Part shown: positions 1-8,335 of the stretch, one piece after another
How the letters are laid out: every line of letters starts with the position of its first letter
Numbering within the stretch: the stretch's first letter is position 1
Source: Brucella anthropi_A
GTDB taxonomy: Bacteria; Pseudomonadota; Alphaproteobacteria; Rhizobiales; Rhizobiaceae
Assembly: GCF_046630315.1 (NCBI RefSeq)
Contig: NZ_LQBD01000024.1
Coordinates: 62,001-126,000 of the forward strand
DNA: 64,000 nt
Reading direction: 5' to 3'
Made by a program: the position numbers and the translations under genes
Notes under the pieces: generated by a model
The model's input: the letters and a program-made list of their open reading frames with translations, nothing else
Told to the model about the DNA's origin: nothing
Database searches by the model: none

Positions 1-842
1 GTCAGGCCGGTGATTGCGGCGGCCCATTGCGGCGTGCGGGTCTGAAGATGCGCCTCCAGCCCCTTCGGATCGTCGGTATAGCGCTCCAGATAATCCCGGT
101 CGGCCAAACCGTCGCGGAAAAGCACATGCATGACCGCACAGGCAAAGGCGCCATCGGTGCCCGGTTTCAGCACGATGCCCATATCCGCCTGGCGGACGGT
201 CGCATTGGCATAAACGTCGATGACGACGATCTTCGCGCCGCGCTCCTTGCGCGCGCGGACCGCGTGGGTCATGACATTGACCTGCGTGGCGGCGGCATTG
301 GTGCCCCAGATCACCACCACATCGGCTTTTGCCATTTCGCGCGGATCGGGACCGGTCAGGCTTCCCGTTCCGGCAAAATAGCCGGTCCAGGCCATATTGG
401 TGCAAAAACTGTCGAACTGGTTGGAATAGCGCTTGGCAAAACGCAGGCGATTGATCGAATCCCGCTGCACCAGCCCCATTGTGCCCGCATAGTAATAAGG
501 CCAGACGCTTTCGCTGCCATGGTCCTGTTCAGCTTTCAGGAAACGCTCGGCGATGAGGTCGAGGGCCGCATCCCAAGACGCCTGTTTCCACTGCCCCTCG
601 CCCTTTGCGCCGGTGCGCACCAGCGGGTGCTTCAGGCGGTCCGGATGGTGGACGCGCTCGGCATAGCGCGCAACCTTGGCGCAGATGACGCCGGCGGTGT
701 AGCTGTTGTCCTTCGCGCCACGCACGCGCCCGATGGTGCGCGCGTCGAGAATTTCGACATCGAGCGCGCAGGTTGACGGGCAATCGTGCGGGCAGGCCGA
801 ATGGCCTGTCTTGACGTTCGAGAGGAGAGCGTGCTGGTTCAT
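1..842 (-). CDS. Molybdopterin oxidoreductase, N-terminal part (cut by window edge)
   Basis: The gene runs off the left edge, so only the first 280 residues are visible. The N terminus holds a [4Fe-4S] motif (CPHDCPSTC, Cys17, Cys21, Cys25) and a fourth Cys in GVICAKV, as in the formate dehydrogenase / assimilatory nitrate reductase branch of the DMSO reductase superfamily. The segment FCTNMAWTGYFAGTG, followed by KADVVVIWGTN, fits the molybdenum-ligand region and the start of the nucleotide-binding domain; the Cys may be the Mo ligand. No Tat signal peptide is visible, which suggests a cytoplasmic enzyme. The start ATG at 840-842 lies just before the conserved motif. The substrate cannot be told from this fragment. 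Confidence 0.85.
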   Translation of the reverse strand, partial: MNQHALLSNVKTGHSACPHDCPSTCALDVEILDARTIGRVRGAKDNSYTAGVICAKVARYAERVHHPDRLKHPLVRTGAKGEGQWKQASWDAALDLIAERFLKAEQDHGSESVWPYYYAGTMGLVQRDSINRLRFAKRYSNQFDSFCTNMAWTGYFAGTGSLTGPDPREMAKADVVVIWGTNAAATQVNVMTHAVRARKERGAKIVVIDVYANATVRQADMGIVLKPGTDGAFACAVMHVLFRDGLADRDYLERYTDDPKGLEAHLQTRTPQWAAAITGL

Positions 843-919
843 ATCGCCTTTTTATCCCAAGCCACTGCGCGCAGAAACGAAATTCTGCCGGAAGATTGTC
901 ACTGTGACGAAATAAATTT

Positions 920-1765
920 TCACGACAGGCGGAGCGAAATCGCCCCCAGGACGATCAGCCCGGCAGCGATGAAACGCGGCAGCCCCACCTTTTCCTTCAG
1001 GACCAATGCGGAAATGAGGACGCCAAACAGGATCGCCGTTTCCCGCAATGCCGCCACCACGGCGATCGGCGCCATGGTCATTGCCCATAGCGCCAGACCA
1101 TAGGAGCCGAGCGTCCCGACCCCGCCGATCAATGCCGGACGCCAGCGATTGCGCAGATAGTGGATGAACCGATCCGGCTCGCGGTATAATGCCCAACCGG
1201 CAAGCGGCACGGCATTCATCAGGAATAGCCACAGCGTATAGGACAATGGCTCGCCGGAGACACGCACACCGAGGCCGTCAATAATCGTATAGCTGGCGAT
1301 GAAGCCGGCATTGGCGAGCGCCAGCAAGGCCGTGCGGCTGGACGCACCGCGATTTCTGCGCCGCGCATCGAGCGCCATTGCAAGGACGCCGGAACAGATC
1401 AGCACGATGCCGAGCCAGCTTTGCCAGCCCATCACCTCGCCGACCAGCGGCGCGCTTACCAGCGCCACGATCAAGGGCGGCGTGCCGCGCATGATCGGAT
1501 AGGCTTCGCTCATATCGCCGGACTTATAGGCGGCGGCCACGAGCGACATATAGAAAGTCTGCGTGACCGTGGACAAGAGCATGTAAACCCAGCTTGCCGG
1601 GTTGGGCAGCGGCAGAAAAGGCAGGATGAACAGGGCAATCAGCCCGGCAGCGCCCGTGACGCTGGCCGCACCGAAGAACTTGTCTCCGCTCCCCTTGACG
1701 ATTGCATTCCAGCTTGCGTGCAGGAACGCGCCGAAGAGGACGATCAGAAGGACGCCACCAGACAT
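920..1765 (-). CDS. EamA/DMT-family transporter
   Basis: A predicted inner-membrane protein of 281 residues made almost entirely of hydrophobic segments, as expected for the ten-helix drug/metabolite transporter fold with two EamA repeats. GAFLHASWNAIVKG near the N terminus and the APIAVVAALRETAILFGV segment in the second half are typical of the family. The ATG at 1763-1765 is preferred. The frame stays open upstream to about 1888, but that part (MFHVGLFS...) does not look like transporter sequence and overlaps the region in front of rlmJ. The neighbouring rlmJ is divergent. The substrate is unknown. Confidence 0.8.
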   Translation of the reverse strand: MSGGVLLIVLFGAFLHASWNAIVKGSGDKFFGAASVTGAAGLIALFILPFLPLPNPASWVYMLLSTVTQTFYMSLVAAAYKSGDMSEAYPIMRGTPPLIVALVSAPLVGEVMGWQSWLGIVLICSGVLAMALDARRRNRGASSRTALLALANAGFIASYTIIDGLGVRVSGEPLSYTLWLFLMNAVPLAGWALYREPDRFIHYLRNRWRPALIGGVGTLGSYGLALWAMTMAPIAVVAALRETAILFGVLISALVLKEKVGLPRFIAAGLIVLGAISLRLS

Positions 1766-1896
1766 TTCGGGACTCGACTCAAAAGGAAAAGGAGCGGATG
1801 CTCCACGTTGTATGTCATATTTGTGACAGCAGGGATACGGGGTCTTCATGCCTTTGCCTATTGCCGAAAACAGGCCGACGTGAAACAAGCGCAGCC

Positions 1897-2769
1897 ATGA
1901 ATTATCGTCACGCCTATCACGCCGGAAATTTTGCGGATGTCGTCAAGCACGTCATCCTGACCCGCCTTGTCGAATATCTGAAACGCAAGGAGCAGGCCTT
2001 TCGCGTCATCGACACCCATGCAGGCATCGGGCTTTACGATCTGAAAGGCGTGGAAGCCGGCAAGACCGGCGAATGGACGGGCGGCATCGACCGCATCGTG
2101 GACGCCGTCCGGAAAGGCCGGATCGAGCAGCCTGCGCTGGAATTGCTGGAACCCTATCTTGCCGCCGTTCGCGCGGTCAATGAAGGCGACAAGCTGCGCC
2201 ATTATCCGGGTTCGCCCCTTCTGGTGCGGCATCTGCTGCGCAAGCAGGACCGCCTGTCCGCGCTGGAACTGCACCCGCAGGATGCAGTCAGGCTGGCAAA
2301 ACTCTTCGACGGGGATTATCAGGTTCGCGTGACCGAGCTGGACGGCTGGCTTGCGCTGGGCGCCCATCTTCCGCCCAAGGAAAAGCGCGGCATGGTGCTG
2401 GTCGATCCGCCTTTTGAAAAGGAAGGCGAGTTCGATCGCCTTGTCGAAGGGCTGGCCAAGGCGCACAAGCGTTTCGGCGGCGGCATTTATGCGCTGTGGT
2501 ATCCGGTGAAAGACCGCAAGGAGACGGAACGCTTCGCCCGACATTTACGCGAGACCGGCATTCCCAAGATCATGCAGATCGAGCTTGCGATTCGCGCGTC
2601 CTCCACCGAACCGCGCCTCGACGGCACCGGCATGATTGTCGTCAACCCGCCCTATACACTCGAAAGTGAGATGCAAACCCTGCTTCCCTGCCTTACCAAA
2701 GTTCTGGCCGAGGAAAAGGGGAGCAATTTCAGCATCCGGTGGGTGCGCGGCGAGACGGATCGCACTTGA
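1897..2769 (+). CDS. rlmJ: 23S rRNA (adenine(2030)-N6)-methyltransferase RlmJ
   Basis: Predicted cytoplasmic SAM-dependent enzyme that methylates N6 of A2030 in 23S rRNA. The 290-residue protein opens with MNYRHAYHAGNFADVVKH, the hallmark N terminus of the RlmJ/YhiR (ComJ) family. It carries IDTHAGIGLYDL as the SAM-binding loop and VLVDPPFE as the DPPF/Y catalytic motif of N6-adenine methylases. The ATG at 1897 starts exactly at the conserved N terminus; longer readings begin in the upstream transporter's leader region. It is monocistronic in appearance. Confidence 0.93.
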   Translation: MNYRHAYHAGNFADVVKHVILTRLVEYLKRKEQAFRVIDTHAGIGLYDLKGVEAGKTGEWTGGIDRIVDAVRKGRIEQPALELLEPYLAAVRAVNEGDKLRHYPGSPLLVRHLLRKQDRLSALELHPQDAVRLAKLFDGDYQVRVTELDGWLALGAHLPPKEKRGMVLVDPPFEKEGEFDRLVEGLAKAHKRFGGGIYALWYPVKDRKETERFARHLRETGIPKIMQIELAIRASSTEPRLDGTGMIVVNPPYTLESEMQTLLPCLTKVLAEEKGSNFSIRWVRGETDRT

Positions 2770-2863
2770 CCCGCGTGAATTGCTGACAGAAACTGCGCTC
2801 AATGCTTCGGCTATCATGGATTTGAACGGGTGCCAGCCCGCAATTTGGGACAGGACTAGAAAT

Positions 2864-3331
2864 ATGCAACGAACCCTGGAACGCATCGGACACTATTCAC
2901 GCGCCGCCGCTTTCGCCGCAGCCGTCCTTCCCCTGACGCTCGCCTCCCTTCCGGCCAGTGCCGCCGACTATCTCGCCCCTGCCCCGGCAGGCATTGCCGA
3001 TGCGGGCGCGTGCAGCCAGCAGAGCGTTCTGCGCTCGGTGGTTTCCGATTTCGGCTATCAGGTGCGCCATGTTCCCAACCTGCCGCAGGTCGGCATTTCG
3101 GCCATGAGCGATGTTCAGCTGACCCGCTATGAACCCAAGACCAATCCGGCCCAGATCGAGCGCACCTATTGCAAGGCGACCGCCGTTCTGACCGATGGCC
3201 AGTATCGTTCCGTCTGGTACATGGTTGAGGAAGGCCAGGGCTTTGCTTCCATGGGCCGCAATGTCGAATTCTGCGTCGACGGTTTCGACCGCTGGTATGT
3301 GTATGACGGGAGCTGCCGCGTTCTTCGCTAA
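2864..3331 (+). CDS. Small exported protein of unknown function
   Basis: 155 residues. The first ~35 form a signal peptide with a hydrophobic core (AAAFAAAVLPLTLASLP) and a cleavage site at ASA-AD. The mature part contains four cysteines (CSQQS, YCKAT, FCVDG, SCRVL), compatible with two disulfides in the periplasm, and ends in GFDRWYVYDGSCRVLR. I do not recognise a named family. The start ATG at 2864 gives the complete signal peptide. The TAA stop at 3329-3331 runs directly into a repeat element. Nothing around it points to a function. Confidence 0.75.
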   Translation: MQRTLERIGHYSRAAAFAAAVLPLTLASLPASAADYLAPAPAGIADAGACSQQSVLRSVVSDFGYQVRHVPNLPQVGISAMSDVQLTRYEPKTNPAQIERTYCKATAVLTDGQYRSVWYMVEEGQGFASMGRNVEFCVDGFDRWYVYDGSCRVLR

Positions 3332-3435
3332 TGCATGTCTCCCAAAAGTGGGAACCGGTTTTGGGATAAAGACATGCATGAAAACAAAAACTTAAAGCGT
3401 GTCGTATAACTACGATAAAACGCGACACGCTTTAG
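3331..3435 (+). repeat. Composite two-hairpin intergenic repeat, copy A
   Basis: Two inverted repeats in a row directly after a stop codon. Module 1 (3331-3379) has perfect 10-bp arms ATGCATGTCT / AGACATGCAT with inner CCCAAAA...TTTTGGG. A short A-rich linker leads to module 2 (3394-3433), with 11-bp arms AAAGCGTGTCG / CGACACGCTTT. Related copies lie at 26794-26945 and 44905-45001, and a single module 1 in reverse orientation lies at 3517-3559. This is the kind of small palindromic repeat common in Brucella and rhizobial intergenic regions. Module 2 may also act as a transcription terminator. Confidence 0.75.
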
Positions 3436-3666
3436 TGTGTCTGTTCCAAAAGTCGTCATGCCGGTCTGCAAATGGCAATTTCTGCGCTTACCTAGGCTCA
3501 TGTAGCTTTGTCAGACGCATAGTCTTATCCGAAAAGTCTGCAACTTTTCGGGACTATGCTTGGAAGTACATTGCGCTCCGGTTCTCGAAATCACCATTTT
3601 CGCCACGGCCTGCCGCTTTTTGATTCAGACACTGAAGCCTCGCCGCAACCATCAAGTGGAGGACAT
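3332..3666. other. Intergenic region with repeats, no gene seen
   Basis: This 335-bp gap holds the composite repeat copy A and the inverted single module at 3517-3559. The remainder (3440-3516 and 3560-3660) shows no convincing coding sequence; it presumably carries the promoter of the RNase T2 gene. The open frame across it lacks any recognisable protein feature. Confidence 0.6.
3517..3559 (-). repeat. Single-module palindromic repeat (copy D)
   Basis: A 43-bp imperfect palindrome with outer arms GCATAGTC / GACTATGC and inner arms CCGAAAAGT / ACTTTTCGG. Read on the minus strand it matches module 1 of the composite repeats (a core of the form CCGAAAAGT...TTTTCGG inside a GCAT...ATGC clamp). 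It lacks module 2. Confidence 0.65.
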
Positions 3667-4338
3667 ATGCTGCGGAAGTTTGGCGCGGTGACATTGCTTG
3701 CAGCGGCAGTCATGAGCGTTTCAGCGGTTGCGCCGAGCAGGGCTGACGATATTCCAGGCGCGTTCGACTTCTATGTCCTCGCGCTTTCCTGGTCGCCCAG
3801 CTATTGCGCATCGGAAGGACCACGCGCCAACAGGCAGCAATGTGGGACCAACCGTCCCTTCGGTTTCGTCGTGCATGGTCTGTGGCCGCAGAACGAATGG
3901 GGTTATCCAGCCAACTGCCAGCCCGATAATGTCCGCAGCCGGGGCAATTATGTGCCCCGCCAGATTATCTCCAGCCTGTCGGACATCATGCCCTCCGGCA
4001 GTCTTGTCGCCTATCAATGGCGCAAGCATGGCAGTTGCTCGGGCCTGTCGCAGGACGACTATTTCTCCACCCTGCGCAACGCCTTCGATCAGGTCAATAT
4101 TCCGCCCAGCCTGCGCAATCTGGCAACCGGACGGCGCGTGGACCCGCTTCTCGTCGAAAAAGCCTTTATCGCAGCCAATCCCGGCATGAAGCCCGACGGC
4201 ATCTCCATCAGCTGCAAGCGGAACTATCTTCAGGAAGTTCGCATCTGCATGACAAAGGACCTGCGCTACCGCGCCTGCGGCCAGCTCGATGACAATGCCT
4301 GTCGAAGCCGCTCCGTCTTGATGCCCGCAACACAATGA
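3667..4338 (+). CDS. Exported ribonuclease T2 family protein
   Basis: 223 residues with a signal peptide (AAAVMSVSAVAPSRADD). Family signatures follow in order: FYVLALSWSPSYC, GFVVHGLWP (CAS I, catalytic His) and WRKHGSC (CAS II). RNase T2 enzymes cut single-stranded RNA with little base specificity, usually in the periplasm or outside the cell. CAS II here reads AYQWRKHGSC where the family norm is HEWxKHGTC, so the first His and the Glu of that motif are replaced by Tyr and Gln. Several Cys pairs typical of the fold are kept. The ATG at 3667 has a good ribosome site (GGAGG, 3 bases upstream spacing is short but usable). Confidence 0.88.
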   Translation: MLRKFGAVTLLAAAVMSVSAVAPSRADDIPGAFDFYVLALSWSPSYCASEGPRANRQQCGTNRPFGFVVHGLWPQNEWGYPANCQPDNVRSRGNYVPRQIISSLSDIMPSGSLVAYQWRKHGSCSGLSQDDYFSTLRNAFDQVNIPPSLRNLATGRRVDPLLVEKAFIAANPGMKPDGISISCKRNYLQEVRICMTKDLRYRACGQLDDNACRSRSVLMPATQ

Positions 4339-4366
4339 TTTATCTCGGATTTAACAGGAAATTACG

Positions 4367-4966
4367 ATGACGCAGATTCTCTATTCACCCGCTTCGCCCT
4401 ATAGCGCGAAGGTCCGCATGGCCGCGCACTATGCCGGTGTTCCGTTTGAAAGCGTCGTCGTCAACACCGCTGCCGAACCGGAAAACCTCATCCACGCCAA
4501 TCCGCTCGGAAAAATTCCGACGCTTGTGACCGATGACGGCAAAGCCGTTTTCGACAGCCGCGCCATCACGCAGTATCTGAACCGGGTTTCGGGCAACAAG
4601 CTCTTCCCGCGCAATGCCGAAAAGCGCACCGATGCGGAGCGCTATGAAGCCATTGCCGATGGTCTTTGCGACGTGCTTCTGGTGCATGTCTATGAACGCC
4701 GCATGCGCCCGGAAGAAAAAATCCACCAGCCCTGGCTCGACCTGCAATGGCGCAAGGCCGAACGCGCGCTCGACCTTCTGAACGAAGCGCCGCCGCGTCT
4801 GGCCGGCAAGCTGCATGCCGGTCATATCGCCGTCGCCGCGGCACTCGGCTATCTGGCGCTGCGCTTTGAAGGCAAGTGGGAGCGCAACCGCTCCAAGCTC
4901 AAGCGCTGGATGAAGCGTTTTCAGGAACTGCACCCGGAACTGGCCGAACTGATGCCGCGCGGCTGA
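4367..4966 (+). CDS. Glutathione S-transferase family protein
   Basis: 199 residues, the usual length for a cytosolic GST. The N-terminal thioredoxin-like domain starts with ILYSPASPYSAKVR, holding the Ser-based glutathione-activating region, and contains NPLGKIPTLVTDDG with the conserved cis-Pro and the following DSRAITQYL that binds the glutathione gamma-glutamyl group. The C-terminal half is the all-helical substrate domain. It probably conjugates glutathione to electrophiles or acts as a peroxidase; the substrate is not predictable. An AGGA sequence precedes the ATG at 4367. A bidirectional terminator separates it from ampC. Confidence 0.88.
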   Translation: MTQILYSPASPYSAKVRMAAHYAGVPFESVVVNTAAEPENLIHANPLGKIPTLVTDDGKAVFDSRAITQYLNRVSGNKLFPRNAEKRTDAERYEAIADGLCDVLLVHVYERRMRPEEKIHQPWLDLQWRKAERALDLLNEAPPRLAGKLHAGHIAVAAALGYLALRFEGKWERNRSKLKRWMKRFQELHPELAELMPRG

Positions 4967-4980
4967 CCCGGTTTGAATGC

Positions 4981-5009
4981 GGGAAACCCGGATTACTCCG
5001 GGTTTTCCC
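4981..5009. terminator. Bidirectional terminator between GST gene and ampC
   Basis: Inverted repeat GGGAAACCCGG - ATTACT - CCGGGTTTTCCC, with one bulged base, lying between two convergent genes. A T-run within the descending arm on either strand makes it a plausible rho-independent terminator in both directions. Confidence 0.6.
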
Positions 5010-5024
5010 AGGCTTCCTTGCGGT

Positions 5025-6188
5025 TTACTGCTTCTTTTCGAGCGCCTGCAATATCCGGTAGGCCGCCTTCACACGCTCATCGATCGGATAATTCCGGTTG
5101 GCAAGCAGAACGATCCCGGTCTTCTTCGCGGGCACAAAGGCAGCATAAGCGCCAAACCCGTTGGATGAGCCCGTCTTGTTGAAGAACGTATCCGCTGAGG
5201 GTTGCAGGGGCTGATCGAATTTCTCGATCTTATGCGATTCCAGCGCCATGTCGGACGAATTGCCCGCAAGAAGCGTTTCGAGCGACGTCGGATAGCTGTA
5301 GAACTCCCAGCCAAGCCCCTGATTGGTCGCGCCGACACGGTAATGGCCCTCATGTGTCGTCGCCACCGCCTTCCGGAAATCGGGGTCCAGCGGCGAACTG
5401 TCCATATGCAGCTCGACAAAGCGGATGAGATCGAGCGCCGTCGTCTTGATGCCATAGGCCTGCGCGTCCAGCGCGCCGCGCGACACGCGGACCGGCTTTT
5501 CGGCCTTCGAATAACCGTAAGCATAGTTCTTCATCTGGCTTTCCGGCACATTGAGGAAAGTGTGCTTGAGGCCAAACGCAGGCAGCAGTTTTTGCTCCAT
5601 CAGGACATCGAACGGCTTGCCCATGCTTTGCGCGGCCAGATAGCCGAACAGGCCGATGCTGGGGTTGGAATACCGGCGCTGCGTGCCCGCCGGATAATCC
5701 GGCTTCCAGTTCCTGAAATAGTCAATCATCGAACTGTCGTCGGCGACAGAATCGGGAAATTGCAGCGGCAACCCGCCCGCCGTGTAGGTCGCAAGGTCGA
5801 GCATGGTGATCTTGTCGAAGCTGCTGCCCGCCAGCGCGGGAGCCCATTTTGTCGCCTTGTCGGACAAGGAGAATGTACCCGTCACAAGGCCATAGCCGCC
5901 AAGCGTCGCGGTGAAGGCCTTGCTCACCGAGCCGATCTCGAAAAGCGTATCTTCATCGACCTTCTGGCCGCTTTCCCTCGACGCCACGCCATAGCCGAAG
6001 AAATGGCTCTTGCCGTCAATGGTGATGGCGACGGCCATGCCGGGGATATTCTGCTCGGCCATGAGCGGGCGCACGGTTTCATCGACGATATGGCGCAGAT
6101 CGCCATTGCCCGCAGCCAGCGCGCCGCTGTTCGGCATTATCGCGGCTGTCGCCAGGAAACCGATCCACAATGTCGTATATTTTCTCAT
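5025..6188 (-). CDS. ampC: Class C beta-lactamase (AmpC, OCH-like)
   Basis: 387-residue periplasmic serine beta-lactamase. A signal peptide (LWIGFLATAAIMPNSGALA) precedes the mature enzyme. All class C signatures are present: SVSK with catalytic Ser87 and Lys90, RRYSNPS (the YxN motif) and NKTGSSNG (the KTG motif). From memory it closely matches the OCH cephalosporinases of Ochrobactrum, including the LPLQFPD and VLLANRNYPIDERVK segments. The ATG at 6186-6188 matches the start of OCH-1. A TTG at 6195-6197 lies 5 bases after a GAGG and could give a version three residues longer. The gene is divergent from ampR, the classic arrangement for beta-lactam-inducible AmpC. Confidence 0.94.
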   Translation of the reverse strand: MRKYTTLWIGFLATAAIMPNSGALAAGNGDLRHIVDETVRPLMAEQNIPGMAVAITIDGKSHFFGYGVASRESGQKVDEDTLFEIGSVSKAFTATLGGYGLVTGTFSLSDKATKWAPALAGSSFDKITMLDLATYTAGGLPLQFPDSVADDSSMIDYFRNWKPDYPAGTQRRYSNPSIGLFGYLAAQSMGKPFDVLMEQKLLPAFGLKHTFLNVPESQMKNYAYGYSKAEKPVRVSRGALDAQAYGIKTTALDLIRFVELHMDSSPLDPDFRKAVATTHEGHYRVGATNQGLGWEFYSYPTSLETLLAGNSSDMALESHKIEKFDQPLQPSADTFFNKTGSSNGFGAYAAFVPAKKTGIVLLANRNYPIDERVKAAYRILQALEKKQ

Positions 6189-6383
6189 GACAGACAAATA
6201 AACCTCATGATTATGCGTTCCGCTACATCTTTTTCAAGATATAGGCGGCATTGCGCAGTCCGTTATATTGAAGCCCGTTTTCTACGGGATATACGCCTTC
6301 AAGGCCCCGCCCATATACGACGCTTGCGCGGAGGCGACAAACGACGTTATCTAGCATTTGGCATTAGAAAAATTGGGGTCAAC
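6189..6383. promoter_or_regulatory. ampC-ampR divergent control region
   Basis: 195 bp between the divergent start codons, the expected place for the AmpR binding site and both promoters. I could not identify an unambiguous copy of the enterobacterial AmpR operator, though the region contains several LysR-type T-N11-A arrangements. The GGGG five bases before ATG 6384 is the ampR ribosome site. Confidence 0.5.
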
Positions 6384-7265
6384 ATGGTCCGACCGCATCT
6401 CCCCCTCAATTCCCTGCGCGCCTTCGAGGCTTCGGCGCGTCACCTGAGCTTCACGAAGGCCGCCATCGAGCTGTGCGTCACGCAGGCAGCCGTCAGCCAT
6501 CAGGTGAAGAGCCTTGAAACCCGGCTGAACGTGACACTGTTCGAGCGCCTGCCGCGCGGACTAATGCTGACGAGCGAAGGCGAAACGCTGCTTCCCACAT
6601 TGAAGGACGCATTTGACCGGATTGCGGGAACGCTTGAGCGTTTCGAGGCCGGGCATTACCAGGAAATATTGCGGGTCGGCGCGGTCGGAACCCTGGCGGT
6701 GGGCTGGCTTTTGCCGCGCCTACGCGATTTCCAGAAAAGCTATCCGTTCATCGACCTGCGGCTTTCGACCAACAACAACCGCGTGGATATCGCGGCCGAA
6801 GGCCTCGATTACGCCATCCGCTTCGGCAACGGCGCCTGGCATGACATCGATGCAATCCGACTGCTGGAGGCGCCGCTCGCCCCGCTGTGCATTCCGGAAC
6901 TGGCGCGCGAATTGCGCGCACCGGCCGATCTTGCGAGGCATACGCTGCTGCGCTCCTATCGCGCCGATGAATGGACGCGGTGGTTTGCGGCCGCAGGCGT
7001 CACCGGCGACATGCCGCTGCCACGCAGCATCATGTTCGATTCGTCACTTGCGATGATGGAGGCGGCCATGCAGGGGGCGGGCGTTGCGCTTGCGCCGCCG
7101 CTGATGTTCTCCCGGCAATTGCTGGCCGAAGCGATCGTGCAGCCGTTCGGGACGACGGTGAAGATGGGCAGCTACTGGCTGACAAGGCTGCAGTCGCGCC
7201 CGGAAACGCAGGCAATGGCGGCGTTTCGCGACTGGCTGATCGAGACGGCGAAGCTCCAGCCATAA
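6384..7265 (+). CDS. ampR: LysR-family regulator AmpR
   Basis: 293 residues. The N-terminal winged helix-turn-helix reads PLNSLRAFEASARHLSFTKA and TQAAVSHQVKSLE, characteristic of the AmpR/GcvA branch. The effector domain keeps AmpR-specific segments: STNNNRVDIAAEGLDYAIRFG, GAWHDIDA, LLRSYRADEW and GSYWLTRLQSRPET. In Enterobacterales AmpR senses muropeptides from cell-wall recycling and switches between repressing and activating ampC. Placement next to divergent ampC supports the same job here. The frame is open far upstream (antisense to ampC), but homology begins at ATG 6384. Confidence 0.93.
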   Translation: MVRPHLPLNSLRAFEASARHLSFTKAAIELCVTQAAVSHQVKSLETRLNVTLFERLPRGLMLTSEGETLLPTLKDAFDRIAGTLERFEAGHYQEILRVGAVGTLAVGWLLPRLRDFQKSYPFIDLRLSTNNNRVDIAAEGLDYAIRFGNGAWHDIDAIRLLEAPLAPLCIPELARELRAPADLARHTLLRSYRADEWTRWFAAAGVTGDMPLPRSIMFDSSLAMMEAAMQGAGVALAPPLMFSRQLLAEAIVQPFGTTVKMGSYWLTRLQSRPETQAMAAFRDWLIETAKLQP

Positions 7266-7275
7266 GATGACAACA

Positions 7276-7305
7276 AAAAACCGGACAGTTGCCTGCCCGG
7301 TTTTC
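7276..7305. terminator. Bidirectional terminator between ampR and omp25
   Basis: Hairpin AACCGGACAG - TTGC - CTGCCCGGTT, ten pairs with a single mismatch, flanked by an A-run on the left and TTTT on the right. It separates two convergent genes and should stop transcription from both. Confidence 0.75.
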
Positions 7306-7325
7306 CGTGTTCAATCATGCGATGA

Positions 7326-7967
7326 TTAGAACTTGTAGCCGATACCGACGCGGATATCCTGCGTGTCCAGCTTGTTGCGAACCGAACCGCCGTCCAGATC
7401 GTAGGTCTTGTTGCCGAACTGGGTGTAACGGTATTCGACGCGGCCCAGGATGTTGTCCGTGAGCTTGGCTTCGAGACCGGCACCAGCCGTCCAACCAACG
7501 CGGAACTTGCTTTCGTCGTCGATGGCGTTGCTGACCTTGATCTGCGAACCGGCAATACCAGCGGTGATGTACGGCATGACCGGGTTCAGGTCATAGCCGA
7601 GACGGCCACGCAGCGAGCCTTCGAAGCCCTGCTTGACTTCCAGACCGTCCTTGGACTTCTTGGCCCAGGAGTAACCGGCATCGCCTTCAACACCGTATAC
7701 GAACTGATCCTGCTGGAAGTTCCAGCCGGCATAGGCGCCCGTCTTCCAGTCGTTCGGCTTGATGGTGCCGACGGTGTCGTTCTTGGCCTTGTTCCAGCCA
7801 TAGCCGAGATACAGACCGGTATAGCCGCCAGCCCAGCTGTACTGGGGAGCCATTTCAACCGGAGCCGGAACAGGAGGCTGTTCCTGAATGGCGTCGGCAG
7901 CGAAAGCAGTCGCAGAGAACGGCAGCAGCGCAGCCGAGGCGATTACGAGAGACTTAAGAGTGCGCAT
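7326..7967 (-). CDS. omp25: Outer membrane beta-barrel protein Omp25
   Basis: 213-residue major outer membrane protein. Signal peptide of ~23 residues ending AFA-AD, a short Pro-rich periplasmic segment (EQPPVPAPVEM), then alternating strands of an eight-stranded OmpA-like barrel ending in the C-terminal Phe (VGIGYKF) needed for outer membrane assembly. Long stretches match Brucella Omp25 as remembered (GVEGDAGYSWAKKSKDG, NILGRVEYRYTQ), with differences clustered in surface loops such as GWNKAKNDTVGTI and NKTYDLDGGSV. Omp25 binds LPS and peptidoglycan and, in Brucella, contributes to virulence and envelope stability. AAGGAG seven bases before ATG 7967 is a strong ribosome site. Confidence 0.95.
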   Translation of the reverse strand: MRTLKSLVIASAALLPFSATAFAADAIQEQPPVPAPVEMAPQYSWAGGYTGLYLGYGWNKAKNDTVGTIKPNDWKTGAYAGWNFQQDQFVYGVEGDAGYSWAKKSKDGLEVKQGFEGSLRGRLGYDLNPVMPYITAGIAGSQIKVSNAIDDESKFRVGWTAGAGLEAKLTDNILGRVEYRYTQFGNKTYDLDGGSVRNKLDTQDIRVGIGYKF

Positions 7968-8335
7968 AGCATTCTCCTTACACAAATTACCTTTAGCGCG
8001 GTCCCTTATCGGGCGGACGATGTTGGGAGCAATTGTCCATGCCGCGCTGACAGGACCGACATATCGACGGTAATTGCGGCACGAAATGCCCGCTTTTGTG
8101 AAGAGAACCTGTCGAGAACATGGCAAAAATGCGATGTTGCATTATCGCAACGGCGGCTTTGCCTGCCTATATGACAGATAAAGGCCGACAACAGGGACGG
8201 AAAACCCCGGCAGGGCGAAACGAAGTTGCTGAAATCCCTACAAATTTGTCAGTTATCAGCACTGTCCGCTCGGTTTTTAGCTGCAATTTTTCCGGCGAAG
8301 TGGCATGAAAAAGATCAAAGAATCCCGATAAGAAA
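7968..8335. other. Intergenic region upstream of omp25 and the SDR gene
   Basis: 368 bp between divergent genes. It should carry the strong omp25 promoter on the minus strand and a promoter for the SDR-uvrC run on the plus strand. I see no perfect sigma-70 match and no recognisable operator. Short open frames across it show no protein features. Confidence 0.5.

Noticed and set aside
3399..3623. 74-codon frame between the small exported protein and RNase T2
   Set aside because: It crosses two palindromic repeats and shows no ribosome site or protein pattern.
5202..6383. Long open frame in phase with ampR and antisense to ampC
   Set aside because: It is the upstream extension of the ampR frame across the opposite strand of ampC, kept open by GC-rich codon bias. 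Homology to AmpR begins at 6384.
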